A DNA stretch of 64,000 bases from Druceiella hillmani (GCA_039881145.1 JAYKKI010000006.1:21016501-21080500); one strand, 5' to 3'. Positions 47,061 to 60,471 are shown, counted from the stretch's first letter. Translations and numbers: made by a program. Notes: generated by a model from the sequence alone, not told the origin.

Positions 47061-47990
47061 TACATATATGTGTGTGTGTATGTGTGTGTGTGTGTGTGTG
47101 TGCCATATTTTTGCATTGAAAAAATATCTTTCCATAATAATATACAATATACTCAAATAGTAGTTAGAAAACGCTTATATCCCAACATAAATTTTATTTC
47201 AATTCACCATGAAAAAAAGAATTAAAATGGTGAAAACGCAAAGTTGCTTCATTCTAAGTAATGGTTAAAGGTTATAGGCACCGGAAGTGGTGGAAATCGA
47301 CAGGAAATTAGAATTATGTCTGGATGTGAATGACATGAAATATAGGTTCGTCATTTTCCGTCCATATATTCTGCGAAACATACTATGGAACATGGCGACG
47401 GTGAAAAAGGAAAGAAATAATAATGTTGGTAACTAAAGAAATATTTATCTAATTTGGCAGCGCTTTCAGGACTACATGATATTAAATAATTTAATTAACG
47501 TTGATACAACTAAACACCAGTATCAACACTGATTATATCATTTTCATTTTCGGTGTAATGAAGTCATTGTAATATAGAACATTTTAACGAAAAAATATTT
47601 TGTTTATGAAAATTATTTATTTTCAAGGCAACCAGTTATACATTAAATGCCTATTGGCTCGGAGATCTAATATGAAATTTTATGTATATCGTATTGTTTT
47701 CACTCGTATTAACTATATATAATATAAATTTGTAGGAATGGATTCGGATTAACTCAAACTACTAAAAAAAACTACTAGAGGTATTGACATGAGTTTTACT
47801 ACATCGTTTCTCTATAAATATTAATTCTGTAATGGTTTCTCTGTAAATATGATATTTTAGGTAAAAAATAGGTTCTCTTTCTTTCTGTGACTACTAAAAT
47901 TACAAAAAATAGAATTGGTAGAAGTCTATATAAAAGTTGAAGGAAAACTAAGACAATTATCCTAGATATTATAACTTTTTTAATATACAT

Positions 47991-48232
47991 TGTGATGCCA
48001 TTGTGTTTACTTTATACTTTAATAGTATTTTTTATTGTATTTCAAACTGGCAACGCCAAAATTAGAATGTAGAGATTTTACATTTGTTAAAATGAAAAAA
48101 AATTATTCGTCATCTGTTGTTGTCAAGAACAAATGTGTTAGAAACTGATTAATTGGTAGCATTTTATATTCTCTTTATTTCGATTTAACTTGTAAGCGTA
48201 TTTTAAATAATCAGTGGAAACTATTACCAACA
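47991..48232 (+). repeat. 5' LTR of the gypsy element
   Basis: About 242 bp. It shares with the 3' LTR TTTAATAGTATTTTTT, ATCTGTTGTTGTCAAGA, ACTGATTAA.TG.TAGCATT and AAGCGTATTTTAAATAAT.AG. Confidence 0.85.
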
Positions 48233-48605
48233 ATTTGTGACCCCGATTTAAAAAAAAATGAACGAAGGAAGAAACAAAAGTAGAGTTAAATTACCCGAAC
48301 TTCACGAAGTGAGCATCAAGATACCTCCTTTTCGGATAGTTGAACCTGAAATTTAGTCCTATCGAGTAGAAGCACAATTAAAATTTATGGAATAGTAACA
48401 GAGGGAACAAAATTTAATTATTTGGTGTCACAGTTAGAATCAAAATTTATCAAAAATATTTGGGATATTGTATGAATCGATCATCAAATATTCTGAATAG
48501 AAAACTAGGTTTTTAGATTTATATTATATAAGGAAAGTGAAAGCACAAGAATTAAACGTTTAATTATTGAAAGCTTAAGAATTAAACGGGATTAAGTTTG
48601 GAAAT

Positions 48606-48827
48606 ATGAAACTAAGCCAACTTTTACTAAAATTTAAATCGATGGTAACGTTAGATGTGTTTGAAAATTTAATTAAAACATTATGGTTGGAAAAATTGCC
48701 CGACTTTATGAGAAATATTATCCTTGTAAGTGAGGAACAATTGCCTAAGTTGGCAATCATGGGTGACAAAATCCCAGACATGAATCAACAGACTGATATT
48801 TGTACTGATCGTCGGTTCGAATTCTGA
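48606..48827 (+). pseudogene. gag relic of the gypsy element
   Basis: Gag forms the particle that packages element RNA. This 73-codon open piece begins KLSQLLLKFKSMV and continues LIKTLWLEKLPDFMRNII and LPKLAIMGDKI. It matches the PSQLLRxMRSL, LRTLWLxRLP and LxKLAExADK blocks of arthropod Ty3/gypsy Gag proteins. The upstream half of gag (about 48,250-48,600) is present only as broken frames, and no intact CCHC zinc knuckle was found. Confidence 0.65.
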
Positions 48828-49139
48828 ACTTTTGTTAAGAATTCAGTTCCCAGAACAACAAATAAAGAAATTAAATATTGAGCACATTTCAAGACCTCGA
48901 TCTCAAAATACTAAAAGTTTAAGAGGATGATTTCGTAGCAGTTCAAGATAAAGATTTAATCTTCGTGGAAAATAGTGTTTTCATCACTTTAGTTTCGGAT
49001 CAAAATGCGTCCCAAGTTTACTCAGCCTTGAACTAAGAACAATAATAAAAGTTCGAAAAACGCCAACATACAAGATAAAATGCAAGGAGCTCTCTTGCTG
49101 ACTTTAGGAATTGTCGTAAATTTCGTTTATTTGTGAAAG

Positions 49140-52100
49140 ATAAAAATTCGAAAATACGCTTTTAGTAAATAGTGGAGTAGATGTTAGTATTATTTCTGCA
49201 ACGACTCGTGACAAACAACGCAGTGATTATATGCAGCCAATGACAGTGAAATAAAACCATTTGGAATTAAAGTGTTAACATTTGATTTAGGACTTAGGCT
49301 TCAATTTATCATTCGATTTGAGATTTAGGCGTGGCGACTATAAATAAAGGTATTTTAGGCGCTAATTTCCTTAACAAATTTAAATTAATAATTGATTTGT
49401 ATTAAAAAGACACTGATTAAAAAGTTGCTTCCGCAAGAGAACTCAGTGATATCGTTATAGTAAATACTTCAACAAAATTGTTCACCCTATTAAAACAATA
49501 TCTAGACTTATGCAAACCAAATTTGTTCCTAACAGGTTTAAAACATAATGTTTAACATTATATTATAGCACATCGTTAACCAATGCATTCTAAAGCAAGA
49601 TTGCTGAATCATCAAAAACTTGCATTAGTTAAACAAGAATTCCAAATCATGTTGGATACCAACATAATAAGACAATCAAGTTCTCAATGGGCAAGTCCTT
49701 TTCATGTGGTGCTTAAAAAATATGGTACTATTCGCCCATGTGGTGATTATCGACAACTAAATGATAGAACAGTTCCTGATAGATATCTTATTCTTAGGAT
49801 TGATATCGTATTGCTAGGATTGAAGATTTTCAACACATTTCAAAAGGTACAAATATTTATTCCCAAATAGATTTATTTGAAAACTACTACCAAGTGCCTA
49901 TTTCCGAAGAAGACGCATGTGAAATTGCGATAATTAGTCTTTTTGGAGTTTATGAGTTCAATATAATGAGTTTTGGTTTGAAGAATGCACCAGCAACGTT
50001 TCAATGATTTATAAATATAGTTTTTCAAATCTAAATTTTGTTTTCCCCTACCAGGATGACATTCTGATTGCATATGCTAGTGAAGAATAACGCATAAGCC
50101 ATTTTAAGTTAGTTTTTTAAAGATTAAATGACTGTGGACTTCGCAGTAACATTTCTAAATACATATTTGGCATACAAGAAATATAATTCTCATTTTAATT
50201 ACTTCACAAGGTTCACGACCTCTATCAGACAAAGTACAAACAATTATAAATTAAAATTTCCAACAACTGTTCCCGAGCTCGGAACATTCTTAGGCCTTAT
50301 TGATTTTAATCGGCGATATTTAAAGAATGCGTCAAAAACCAATATCTCCTGCACGACTCCCTTAAAGAGCACAGAAAAAAGATGAACGAAAAATACAATG
50401 GACAGATGAAGCTAAAGAATAATTTCAACAATGCGAAGATGATTTAGTCAATACAACACTCTTATCTTTTCCGAATCATGAACTACCGCTGTTACTATAT
50501 ACAGATGCTTCAGATTCGGCGATTGGGGCAGTACTTCAACAATTTTAAGGTAAAGGCCAGAAACCTATTGCATTTTATTCCGAAAAACTAAACGACGCAC
50601 AAAGGAATTACAGTACTTATGGCAGGGAATCACTAGGAATTTATCTTTCCATCAAATACTTCAAATTTTTTACCGGAAGGAAGAACATCCAAAATATTCA
50701 CAGCCCATAAACTCATAATGTTTGCTTTTAAACAAAAACCAGAAAAAGCTTCGCTACGTCAATTTAGACATTTACAACACATTTCTCAATTTTTGACAGA
50801 TATACAACACTTCGAGACAAGGTCAACAACACTGCTGCAGATCATTTATATAGAATTGAAGAAATTTCCTAGATTGACTACGATAAAATAGCAGATGAAC
50901 AAAATATTGATACAGAATTGCATAATTTGAAGACATCACAACTTTTATTAACTTCAAGCATTTTCGCTACATTTGTGGTGTGAAATTTCAACAAATAATA
51001 TCAGACCATATATTCCTGAAAGTTATCTAATGCAAATATTTCAACAAATGCATAACACAGCCTATCCTGGCATTAAATCATATGTAATGGTGTTATCGTC
51101 TAAATTTATTTGGCCAAGTATCCGTGAAAATTTACAACTCTGGATTCGACCTTGCATGGTTTGTCAAGGAGTAAAATTAATCGACAAGTTTTGGTGAATT
51201 TCAACTTCCCTCAAAAAGATTTAGTGATATACATGTTGATATAATTGGACCCTTACCACCATCTAATGGAATAATTTACTATCTTACTTGCATTGACAGG
51301 TACTCAACCTGGATGAAAGTGATTCTACTTAATAACATTTCGGCAGATACAGTTGCCAAAGCATTTTATTCACACTGGATTTCAGATTTGGTACGCCATG
51401 TCGCCTAGTCACTGATCGTGGAGCGCAGTTTAGTTCAGAGTAGTTCAACGACCTATCAAAAGTATGTGGAATAAACTTGCAACTTACAACTGCTCACCGT
51501 CTGCAAGCTAATAGCGAGTGAGCTCCTCCATAGAACTAATGGCACACAAAAGCGTGACCTGGAGTGAAAAACTTCCAACTGTACTCCTTGGCCTACGTGC
51601 AGCTATACAAGAAGACCCCGCATACACCATTGCTCAAATGGTTTGTGGACGAAATAAACGCTTACCTGGAGAATTTTTCCAAGAATCCAAAATTCTCAGA
51701 ACTCCTGGGACATTTTCAAATCAATTAAAGAAACGGATGAAGTTATTACGACCAAGAACTGTTAACTGGAACTAAGAAGTACACTCAAAAGATATTCCTT
51801 CCGAAGGACTTAAATACAACTACTAATTTTTTTGTACAAAAAGATAGAGTGAAGAAACAACTTGAACCCGCATATGAACGTCCATTTCTGGTAAATGAAG
51901 GAGTGAAAAATATTTTGCGCCACAAATTAAAGGAAAATAAGTTACAGTGTCAATCGACAGATTAAATCCTGCTTATATTCTGCAAGAAAATGTTTCGGGC
52001 ACAAGTAAAGATTTTTTTGAAAATCGGTCGACTTTATCCAAATGTAATGAAACTAAAGAAATCCTACCTGAATCAAAAATAACTTTTGCTAAACAAACTC

Positions 52101-52144
52101 GTTCACGACGAACAATAAGAATGCCTGTTAAATTCAAAGAATAA
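49140..52144 (+). pseudogene. pol relic of the gypsy element
   Basis: Pol would supply the protease, reverse transcriptase, RNase H and integrase. The protease near 49158 reads LLVNSGVDVSII, so its catalytic DSG has become NSG. RT blocks at 49583-49870 include WASPFHVVLKK and RPCGDYRQLND. After a frameshift come QIDLFENYYQVP and FGLKNAPATFQ, then a stop. The catalytic box reads YQDD (50049-50060), where YLDD, YIDD or YVDD is usual. RNase H near 50,490 has YTDASDSAIGAVLQQ, then a stop. Integrase has a damaged zinc-binding end (MHNTAYPG, second histidine lost, CMVC kept, 50973-51197). The core has HVDIIGPLPPSNG and LVTDRGAQFSS, but the codon at the catalytic glutamate position falls at a stop or frameshift near 51512. 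C-terminal frames run to 52144. Confidence 0.8.
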
Positions 52145-52250
52145 TATTGTATAATGTGTAAAAAATTTTATCTTTTATAATATTTCCTATATATGTCGTG
52201 TTCGATTCCTCCTGTTACGTAGCTTAGTTACTGGCAGAGGGGAGTAAAGT

Positions 52251-52479
52251 TGTGATGTCATTGTATTTAAACTTTAATAGTATTTTTTGTTTAGTTTCAT
52301 AATTCAAATTATAATGTATAAATTTGACATTTGTCAAAAAGAAAAAAAAATTATTTGACATCTGTTGTTGTCAAGAGAAAATGTGTTGAAACTGATTAAC
52401 TGATAGCATTCAATGTTATTTTTCGTTCTATTCAACTCACAAGCGTATTTTAAATAATTAGTGGAAGCTACTATCAACA
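52251..52479 (+). repeat. 3' LTR of the gypsy element
   Basis: About 229 bp, preceded by the polypurine tract. It begins TGTGATGTCATTG and ends TATCAACA. Confidence 0.85.
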
Positions 52480-55185
52480 ATATACACCTTATTTTTACGC
52501 CAGTCAAAGATATAATAAATAATATAATAGATATAAAAATTAATGTATTGACGTATTATGTATCCTTAAATCTTCAATGCCCCCCCCCCCTCTCTTGTAC
52601 TTAAAGCAGCAATAGTTTATTAGGTCTACATATGCATTAATTATGTTAACACTAAATGGAAACTTTACGGACTTTGTAATATTATTTTCATAAATTATAA
52701 AACTCATAAATAAACATGATCTTTTTCAAATTTTTTATCATCCGACTGTGAAACATATATTTATTTATTCATCTATCTACTTTTATGTACCGAATTTAAA
52801 CATATGGCGGACTTATTGCTAAGAGAGCAATCCCCTACAGCCAACTAGAACACCAGTCCAGCCCCGCTTGGCAAGCGGTCAGGAACCGAATCAGGGTCCC
52901 CACAGTGCGCCGCGCCGCAAAAAGTCTAAAAGCCGTATGCCTTGCGATCAAGCCAACACATTACCATGACGACATACATCAAGAAAACACTAATAGTTTT
53001 TTTTACCTAACTCGTGATTTGTTTTTTAAATAATCCTTTTCATGTTTAAATGGCCCTTTCAAGATTCATCTCACCAACAAAGAGAAAGGAAAACTAATGA
53101 GATCACTCCAAAAGCAATTTTCCAGAGATTGCAAGGCAAATATTGGAATTACAATGAACAATAAATACAAAGAACACGGCAAAAATATAAAATCGATGAG
53201 TACATTAGGTTTACCGGGAAAAATTCACTGAATTATCTGATTTTAAGTTCCTATGTAAGATTTATTATAGGTTATATGTATTCAAATAATAAATTTAATA
53301 ACATGTTTAGGGCAGTAACGAAATTTTAATTTGTCCGACATCGAAATTTATGAAAATCTTTATTCCCTAAAAACCACAATAATTATACTCTTAAGGTAAT
53401 CTTTCGAATTATTAAAAATTTTGAAATGTTAAAATTGTTTAATATTTGCTTTCCGCATCCTTCATAAACTTCACTTAGTCTTTACGTGTATGTAACACTT
53501 GATCTATATTTTCGTCATAAATTTAGTTCATATTCAGGACTTATGTGTAACTTTATACACGAAGACTCATTTGTTTTGGCCTTTAATAACGTAGGTCATA
53601 AAAAGTTCTGAATGTGATACATTGTGCTAAATATATATAGTTAGGAGGCCAAAGTCACCAATGTGAGTGAATTATTAAACGCGGACATTTTCAATATTTT
53701 GCAGTATATCAAAATACAAAATTTGAAACATCTTTTTCCTACAAATATGCTATATATGTATTACATACATTATATATTACATACATTATATATTACATAT
53801 TATGGTTAAAATTAAGGATGTTAAAAAAGGTTTATCTCAATTCGAAATGTTGTTTATATCCACAGAGCGACATATTATTTAAAAGATCGCTTTAAATCTC
53901 GTCAATAGATTTATATTGCTGCAAAAGAGTGACTAAATATATCAGATGTAGCCAACGCTGTGGATCTCAATAATCAAATTCACCTTAACTACACCGAACC
54001 AATCAAGCACCCACTCAACTGAAAATCAATAAATCTTGATTATTTGTTGATTTTCCGGACGTCCGATAAACGAGGTCGATTTTGCGACGTTCGCTTCCCG
54101 TAAATAATGGGTAGCTTCCGTTTCGGAAGGACGACGCGTCGCGATTTTCTCGAAAATATCATCTTCGGTGATTGCCTTATTCGGAAATTTATGCTTACAT
54201 TTAGATAATTGTTTTCTTAAGCGTCACCTGAATTGATACGGGGGTGTAATTTTGTTATTATGGAATCCAGTTTTCTTGAAAAAAATTATTATTTACAAGG
54301 AGCGTATCATAAAATTTCTAGAAATGGAAATAATATTATAATTTTTTGATAGGTATCATCATGCTCTTTAACCGTACAAGGCGCTGTGAGTATCGATGAT
54401 GAAGTATCAATATGCCATATTATAGATCACTTTTGTTTAATTCATTTTTATTCAAATTTTTTTGCAGACTGCTCTAATTTTATTATTCCTACTTTTCTTT
54501 AAATTTATTTCGATATGACGCAATTAAGTTACCATTTGTTTTTCACCTTTTACTTCTTTTTATTATTGTAGTTTTAACAAACTGTAAATACCTTTTAACC
54601 ACCGGAGGTTATTCAAAAATATCTGAACTTTTCTTGCTATCTATTACACAAGTAATAATTTTTATAATTTTTTTTTATAATTTTTAAATTATTGTAATTT
54701 TTAAGCCCAAAACAGTTTAATCAATATATTTTTACTATATTCAATTTCATATTATCCCCAATATAAAAATATATTATCCGAAGATCATATGTAATAGTTG
54801 GTAGAACTCTCGCGCAAATGTATTTTTATTTTCATACTCTTTATGCTTCCTTTATCGGAGTGCAACTCATTACGTGAATAATTCCAAAACATTTAACTTC
54901 TTTTACAAAATCAATTCTGCTGTCGTCTTAGATTTTTCAGCATAGTTACTTATGCTTACGAAACTTTACAACTAAGTATTTCTTTTAAAAAACATTAGAC
55001 GTGAAACACGTAAATAATAAATATCATTTATGTGCCATAATTAAAAATGAAATGGTCTCCAAATTTTTAAATCGCATATTTCATCCAACATCTTATCTCA
55101 GTCGATAGAACCTATAAATTTCTCTTACGTTATACTGATCCACCTACTCCATTTCATTTCTTAAATAGGAAGCAATAGCAATATA
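52480..55185. other. Intergenic sequence with GC-richer patches
   Basis: Contains an 11-base C run (52580-52590) and a GC-rich patch at about 52,790-52,975. That patch includes ATGGCGGACTTATTGCTAAGAG and CATCCCC-like text resembling a LINE 3' untranslated end. A 16-bp tandem repeat of TTACATACATTATATA lies at about 53757-53806. A CpG-rich patch at 54,050-54,190 is described separately. No gene was recognised. Confidence 0.45.
54050..54190. promoter_or_regulatory. CpG-rich patch with stacked short palindromes
   Basis: Several self-complementary motifs lie close together (CTTCCGTTTCGGAAG, GACGCGTC, TCGCGA, TTTTCTCGAAAA). A near-palindrome (GAAAATCAA against TTGATTTTC) lies just upstream. The CpG density stands out in AT-rich sequence. 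It could be a promoter, a conserved regulatory element or a fragment of an inverted-repeat transposon. No frame or TATA box decides between these. Confidence 0.3.
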
Positions 55186-55402
55186 TAGAAAACTAGCTTT
55201 TGCCTGCGGATTTGGGGGGATTTTGAATGTACGAGTAAATGGTAGGATTTGTCTCTGATCCAATGAAGACATCGTGACATTTCTTATGGGAAGAAGGTTT
55301 AACATTCAACCTAACATGTAGGTCAGTAGGTTTTGAGCTCTTAAAATATGGGAGAAATAGGTTTGATACACACACACACACGCATACACACACATACACA
55401 CA

Positions 55403-55434
<32 letters not shown>

Positions 55435-55471
55435 TTATAAGTATATATATATATATATTTATATATGTATG

Positions 55472-55502
<31 letters not shown>

Positions 55503-55530
55503 CTATATATATATATATATATATAATATA
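55186..55530 (-). repeat. Retroelement-tail-like repeat with CA/TA microsatellites
   Basis: On the minus strand the segment ends CCGCAGGCAAAAGCTAGTTTTC, resembling the GCGGGCAAAAGCTAGT tail of arthropod non-LTR or SINE elements. It is followed on the plus strand by CA (about 55368-55402) and long interrupted TA tracts (to about 55530). Confidence 0.4.
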
Positions 55531-56260
55531 TATATCGCTGCAGCCAAAAGTGCATATCGCAGACAAATGGCGTCTGTGCGAGGCTACTACCTCACTCCTC
55601 CCATATTACACTATTGTGGTTGATTGTCGATAATTATAGGGTGTGGAAAATATGGGCACTAAAGGGATATGTGTTAATATCAATGTAAAAGTTCCCACTT
55701 TTCTAGAAAGTTCTAAAAATTTTAAGAAATTTCTATAATGTTCTGGAACAATGTCAAATTCTCTCACACATTCATTGTTCTCACCCTTTTTCTTTTGCGC
55801 AGGTAACGCCAAGTTTTATCCTGTCACTAATATATTGATTTTTAACATACATGTAAAATACTATACATATTTCTGTGAAATTTGATACCAAATTAATCCA
55901 CAACAGGTATTAAATTTTGGTGATCATTCTTTGCGCAATTTTATAGTTATGACCCCAACAAACTAATCTACTAAACAAACTAATATATTTTCGTGTTTAA
56001 AATATTAATTATGATATATAAGAAGTGTTTCGTTTTGAATTATATCCGCCTATTACCGTTGTGAATTTGACATATTCTAATGTAAATCTGTGTCAACCCA
56101 AGTTGACTTCCAGAGAACAAGCTGCTACCACATAGTTCTTGAATATCTAATCCGTCTAATAGCAGTACCTGGTCAGAAATGGACGAATAAATTAATCTGT
56201 TAATCACTTTGATCCTCTGCCGTGGTTCAGAGAAGAATCTGATTATTCTCGGTTTCCGTC
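55531..56260. other. Intergenic sequence, no gene recognised
   Basis: Short frames only. A repeated TTCTAGAAAGTTCTAAAAATT-type motif near 55,700 resembles heat-shock-element spacing (TTC/GAA) but no promoter is attached to it. Confidence 0.45.
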
Positions 56261-56261
56261 T

Positions 56262-56755
56262 ATACATATATCATTTTTGCGCTAAAAATATTTCATATTT
56301 TATAGTATATTTTTTACTCGTGTACGCGTGACGAAATTTAGGCGAAAAAATGTGCAAATGAGAAGTAAAGAAATACAAACTGACTGTACTGTGTACAAAT
56401 CATTTTTCAACTCAAAACTGTTTTCTTTTTTATACACAGTAGTTTTCTCTACAGCGTAATTATTAGTTCTAAATTAAAAATTGATTTCCTTTCCGTGTCT
56501 TCATATATCACTTTTGTGCCAAAAATATTTAATATTTTATAATACATTTTTTACTCGTGTACGCGTGATGAAATTTAATCGAAAAAATAACCCACCAATA
56601 AAAATGTGCAAATGAAAATTAAAGAAACACATATTAACTGTACTGTGTAAAAATATTTCTCAGCTCAAAAGTATTTTCATTTTTATGTGCAGTAATTTAC
56701 TCCTCAGCGTAATAATTAGTTCCAAATTAAAAATTGATTTCCTTTTTTATACACA
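56262..56755 (+). repeat. Tandem duplication of about 245 bp, two units
   Basis: Units of about 240 and 253 bases. Both contain TATATCA.TTTTG.GC.AAAAATATTT, ACTCGTGTACGCGTGA.GAAATTTA, TGACTGTACTGTGTA-like text and AAATTAAAAATTGATTTCCTTT. The second unit has a 14-base insertion (AACCCACCAATAAA). Confidence 0.8.
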
Positions 56756-58555
56756 CTGTTTATTGTATTGCGCATTATACTCCTTCTGTATTAAAAATAT
56801 TTTCGTTTCTATTCGCTAACAGAAAAGAAACTTGTCATTGAAATCACAAAAATATTGAATTAATATTATTTAGTTAAGTTTAAGGAATTATTCTCGAACG
56901 TATGCAATACCATCCATCCCTAATACTGCTTTTTCCTTCGATCCGTTGTTGTTCTTGGAAAGTGAAATTATAAATTTTTCACAATATTTAAAAGAAATTA
57001 ATTATATTCAGGGGTATTTCGTAAACAAAAAGACAATAATTGTGTTAGAATTTTGGAAACTCACTTTAGTTAAAATTTGAAATCATTAATCATATTTCCA
57101 CAACTCTAAAAATTGTGTCCCATATTTTAATTTTTGCACTGAGTAATGTACGACGTTGCACTTTAATTGATTAATTTAATTCGTTTACTCATCAAGTTAG
57201 TAAATTTTATTACATAAAAGCAAATGAAGCGGGAGAGAGATTAATGGATTCAAGTATTTCATTCCATTTCATCTAGTTGAAGCATAATTTACCTAAGCGA
57301 TATTTATATCTCAGCCGCTTTTGTATAGTTGGAAAATTCTCATTCTAACAAAATGACAATCAGCGGAAAAAAGACAGTCTCAATCATGTAATAGTTCCCA
57401 AATAAACTGATCTGATCCCAGGTTTTGTAAATAGCGGCAGTTCAAAGTAGAGAGGAAATTACATAAATTAATCTCAAAAGAAAAGTCCTAAAATTCTATA
57501 TTAAAAAGGACTTTTGAAATAATGTAACTTTTATTAAGAAAATTCTTTTACATGTCTTATGGGGTAAAATAAAAATGCTACGATTGATTAATTCATACCT
57601 TATAACTTCTTACTTCTTCGATTTTTATTTATATTTGCAAAGGATCTCTGTAAAGCGGACATTTAATTTCAACGAATGTCATTTTAATCATATTTAATTT
57701 AAATCATATAATTTTTTTTTGAGAAACAATACCATAGTGCATTCATGAACAAAAATTTTCCTAATAAATTAATAAATAATTATTTTCTCTTGTATATCGT
57801 AGACAAGTACGCCATAAATAAAATGCAATATAATAAAGTTAAGAGCATCAGCACTTTTTTGAAAAATGTCTTGTCAAAAGTCAACGTCATGACCCTGTGC
57901 TACTTAGCTGTGCGTACGTGTGCTCAAATTGGGCAAAATTCATGTTTCATACCGACACCTGTTGTCGATTATTTGTTTGTTGCTACGTCGTGAACTCTCG
58001 ATTAATGTTAATCAGATTGTGACAACTGAACATTCGTAATTTCAATTTTTCTTTATTTTCTCATATTACATTATCGAATGAGTTAGTTTTAAGATTATTT
58101 AAACTATGTCATCAGTGCCAGATACTTTATATATAATAGATGACTATACTCAAATATTTAGAATTTATCTTTGTCAATTAATGACAGTATAAGTTTATTT
58201 ATATTTCGACTAGTAAACTTTATAGTACGATCCTAGAAGTAATCTTTATATCTCAATATTTTGACCGCTATATAGAATTTTCAGTAATAAGAGATCTAAT
58301 TAAATCCTCGATATGCATGCAAACAATAATATATAATAACAGATCCAATTCAATGCTCTGTATTACATGCAAAAAATAATATATCAGCATTAATATAAAT
58401 AGCCTTAAACTTTATATTAAATAACGCATTTAAACACTTGACTATATTACAACTTTAAACGCCTATAGTAAAACGAGATAGGAACTGTGTTTTATTGGAT
58501 TGCAGATTTAAATTTATAATCTATCCCAACTACTCGATTAAGGTCCAAAGGGTTA
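56756..58555. other. AT-rich sequence with a small tandem duplication
   Basis: No gene was recognised. A roughly 50-base imperfect duplication (AGATC.AATT.AAT, GCATGCAAACAATAATATAT) occupies about 58289-58387. Confidence 0.5.
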
Positions 58556-58800
58556 AACCTCAAAGCCAACACCACGCATTGTGAGCAGTAAAGTAAACGC
58601 CGGAGAGGAAAACGATCAGTGACCCCATGTATCTGTGGTCTCTTTTACGACAAGCAACATCGTAAAACAGCCGAGGTGGGAAATGGCAATATCGTGAGCG
58701 CTCTATTACTCTACTCGTTATACCGCCGCCTTTGGGCATAAATTTTTCCTGGGGCGTAAGTTTTTTTTTTACTCGTGTCCTTGAACGTCTCATTTCCGGT
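58556..58800 (-). repeat. GC-rich patch, possible LINE 3'-end fragment
   Basis: Contains GGTCTCTTTTACGACAAGCA and CCGAGGTGGG. The text resembles the CTCTTACGACAAGCAGGGGATACC string found near the 3' ends of some insect non-LTR elements, but this is from memory and not exact. The 77-codon minus-strand frame here has no recognisable domain. Confidence 0.3.
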
Positions 58801-60470
58801 CAACTGAAAAAAAGGAGCTTCAGTTGGTGGTTTTCCTTAGGTAAGGTGTGTTGTTATTTTAAATATTTTTTGTTTATTTTATTTTGACAAATTATGGCTT
58901 AATCTTACATTTTATCACTGCTAATAAAGCCTCTTTTTCCAGAATTAACTTTCATTTTCAGCTTTGCGTGTGTAAATTTTCGATTAAGGTGGCAGGATGT
59001 TTAGTCTCTTAAGATGCGTAAGCAATCGTATAGTTATATATTTTTTTGCCATTTATTGTCAAATTGTAGTATTAATTATGTAAATAATAAGTCATCCAGT
59101 TTAATTTTATAGAAATTATTCTATTTCTCGGGCTAGAAGTCACCAATATGTGAAATCGATTCATGAACTATGATCACAGGAAATTTAATGACAATTTGTT
59201 CAATCATTCAGGCATGATTGAGTAACAAACACCTAAAAATGTATTTTTAGTATTATATCTTCGATAAAGTATGCAAACTACATATGTGTGTGCCAAATTT
59301 CGTAATAATTTGGCTTGACAGCAGAACTTTTAGTTAAGAAAAAAAAGCAAATAGAAACACTTTTACTATTATTAAATAGATTAGAATTAGCTTTTTTTAA
59401 ATCGTTTGTGACTCTATGCAAAGGTAGGGATGAATGAATATATTTATGGGTGTTTATTATTCTATAACTTCGTAATTTCTGAATGTATTTACTCGAGATT
59501 TGGTATACCAATTTATTATAGTCGAAGTATCATATTTTTATATTTTATGACGTTCAATAGCATCTTCGAATTTCACAAAGACCGATTATTAATTTTTTTT
59601 TAAATTGTACTCCTAGGTGCGGAATGACGGTTAAAGTTTTTGACAGGTATGGCGACAAGATTATGATAATAACAAGTGTACGTTGCTGATATGTGATGGA
59701 AAAAAAATAGTCAAAGCTTGAATATATGAGATAGTTTATCAAATCTTGGCTTTATTTTTACCGACAAAAATATTCGTTCAATATTCGAAATTGTTGTCTC
59801 GATAAATATTAACGCTTGTAACAAAATCACAAGCCACAAATTTCAGACCATCTTCAGATATATTCAAAAAAGTTATAAGATAGTACCCTAAATACATAAA
59901 GCAGGAACTCTGAAACATGAAACGGAAAATACACATACCATTATGTAAATAGAGTCTACAGCTTAACCTGGACAAATATTATAGTTGGTGGATAAAACTC
60001 TATAGTCGTATTGGTGTTTATGTCAACCATAATTATTACAATTACACCAGCTTATTGGCACTCAAGTTAAAGTCACGGGAATGAAAAAAAATTCAACACA
60101 CAGTTATCCTTTCTTTATGAAGGCGCTAAAATATACCGCTCATCATTCTCAAATATAAAAATAAACAGCTTTATGTGTGCCTAATATATTTATTTGTAAT
60201 TATTTGGTTTACGTTAACGATTTAAAAACAAAGATGAATATTTAGAATTTTGACATGTGATATAAAATGTGCCAGCTGTGCTATACGGTTTTACACGCAT
60301 GAAATTCGGAATAAGAAAAGTTGTTAGCATTTTTTTTCTCTCATATGTTTTGAGATATCGGATATATTTTAGGGTTCTCGAAAAAAATATTGTTTTTTCA
60401 TGCTTGAAAGTGTTTCAAAATGTCTCCGCTGATTATTTATATCAATATTAAAAGAGACTGGACACCCACC
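58801..60470. other. AT-rich sequence, no gene recognised
   Basis: Only short AT-rich frames are seen on both strands. Confidence 0.55.
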
Positions 60471-60471
60471 G

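Larger units (their letters stand above)
47991..52479 (+). mobile_element. Full-length but decayed Ty3/gypsy LTR retrotransposon
   Basis: A 4489-bp element with two diverged LTRs, a post-LTR segment ATTTGTGACCCCGATT in the primer-binding position, gag and pol relics in the usual order (gag, protease, RT, RNase H, integrase) and a polypurine tract GGCAGAGGGGAGTAAAG (52234-52250) directly before the 3' LTR. The LTRs begin TGTGATG and end ACA. The bases outside (ACAT on the left, ATAT on the right) could be an eroded 4-bp target duplication. Many stops and frameshifts and substantial divergence between the LTRs show that it is old and inactive. Confidence 0.85.
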
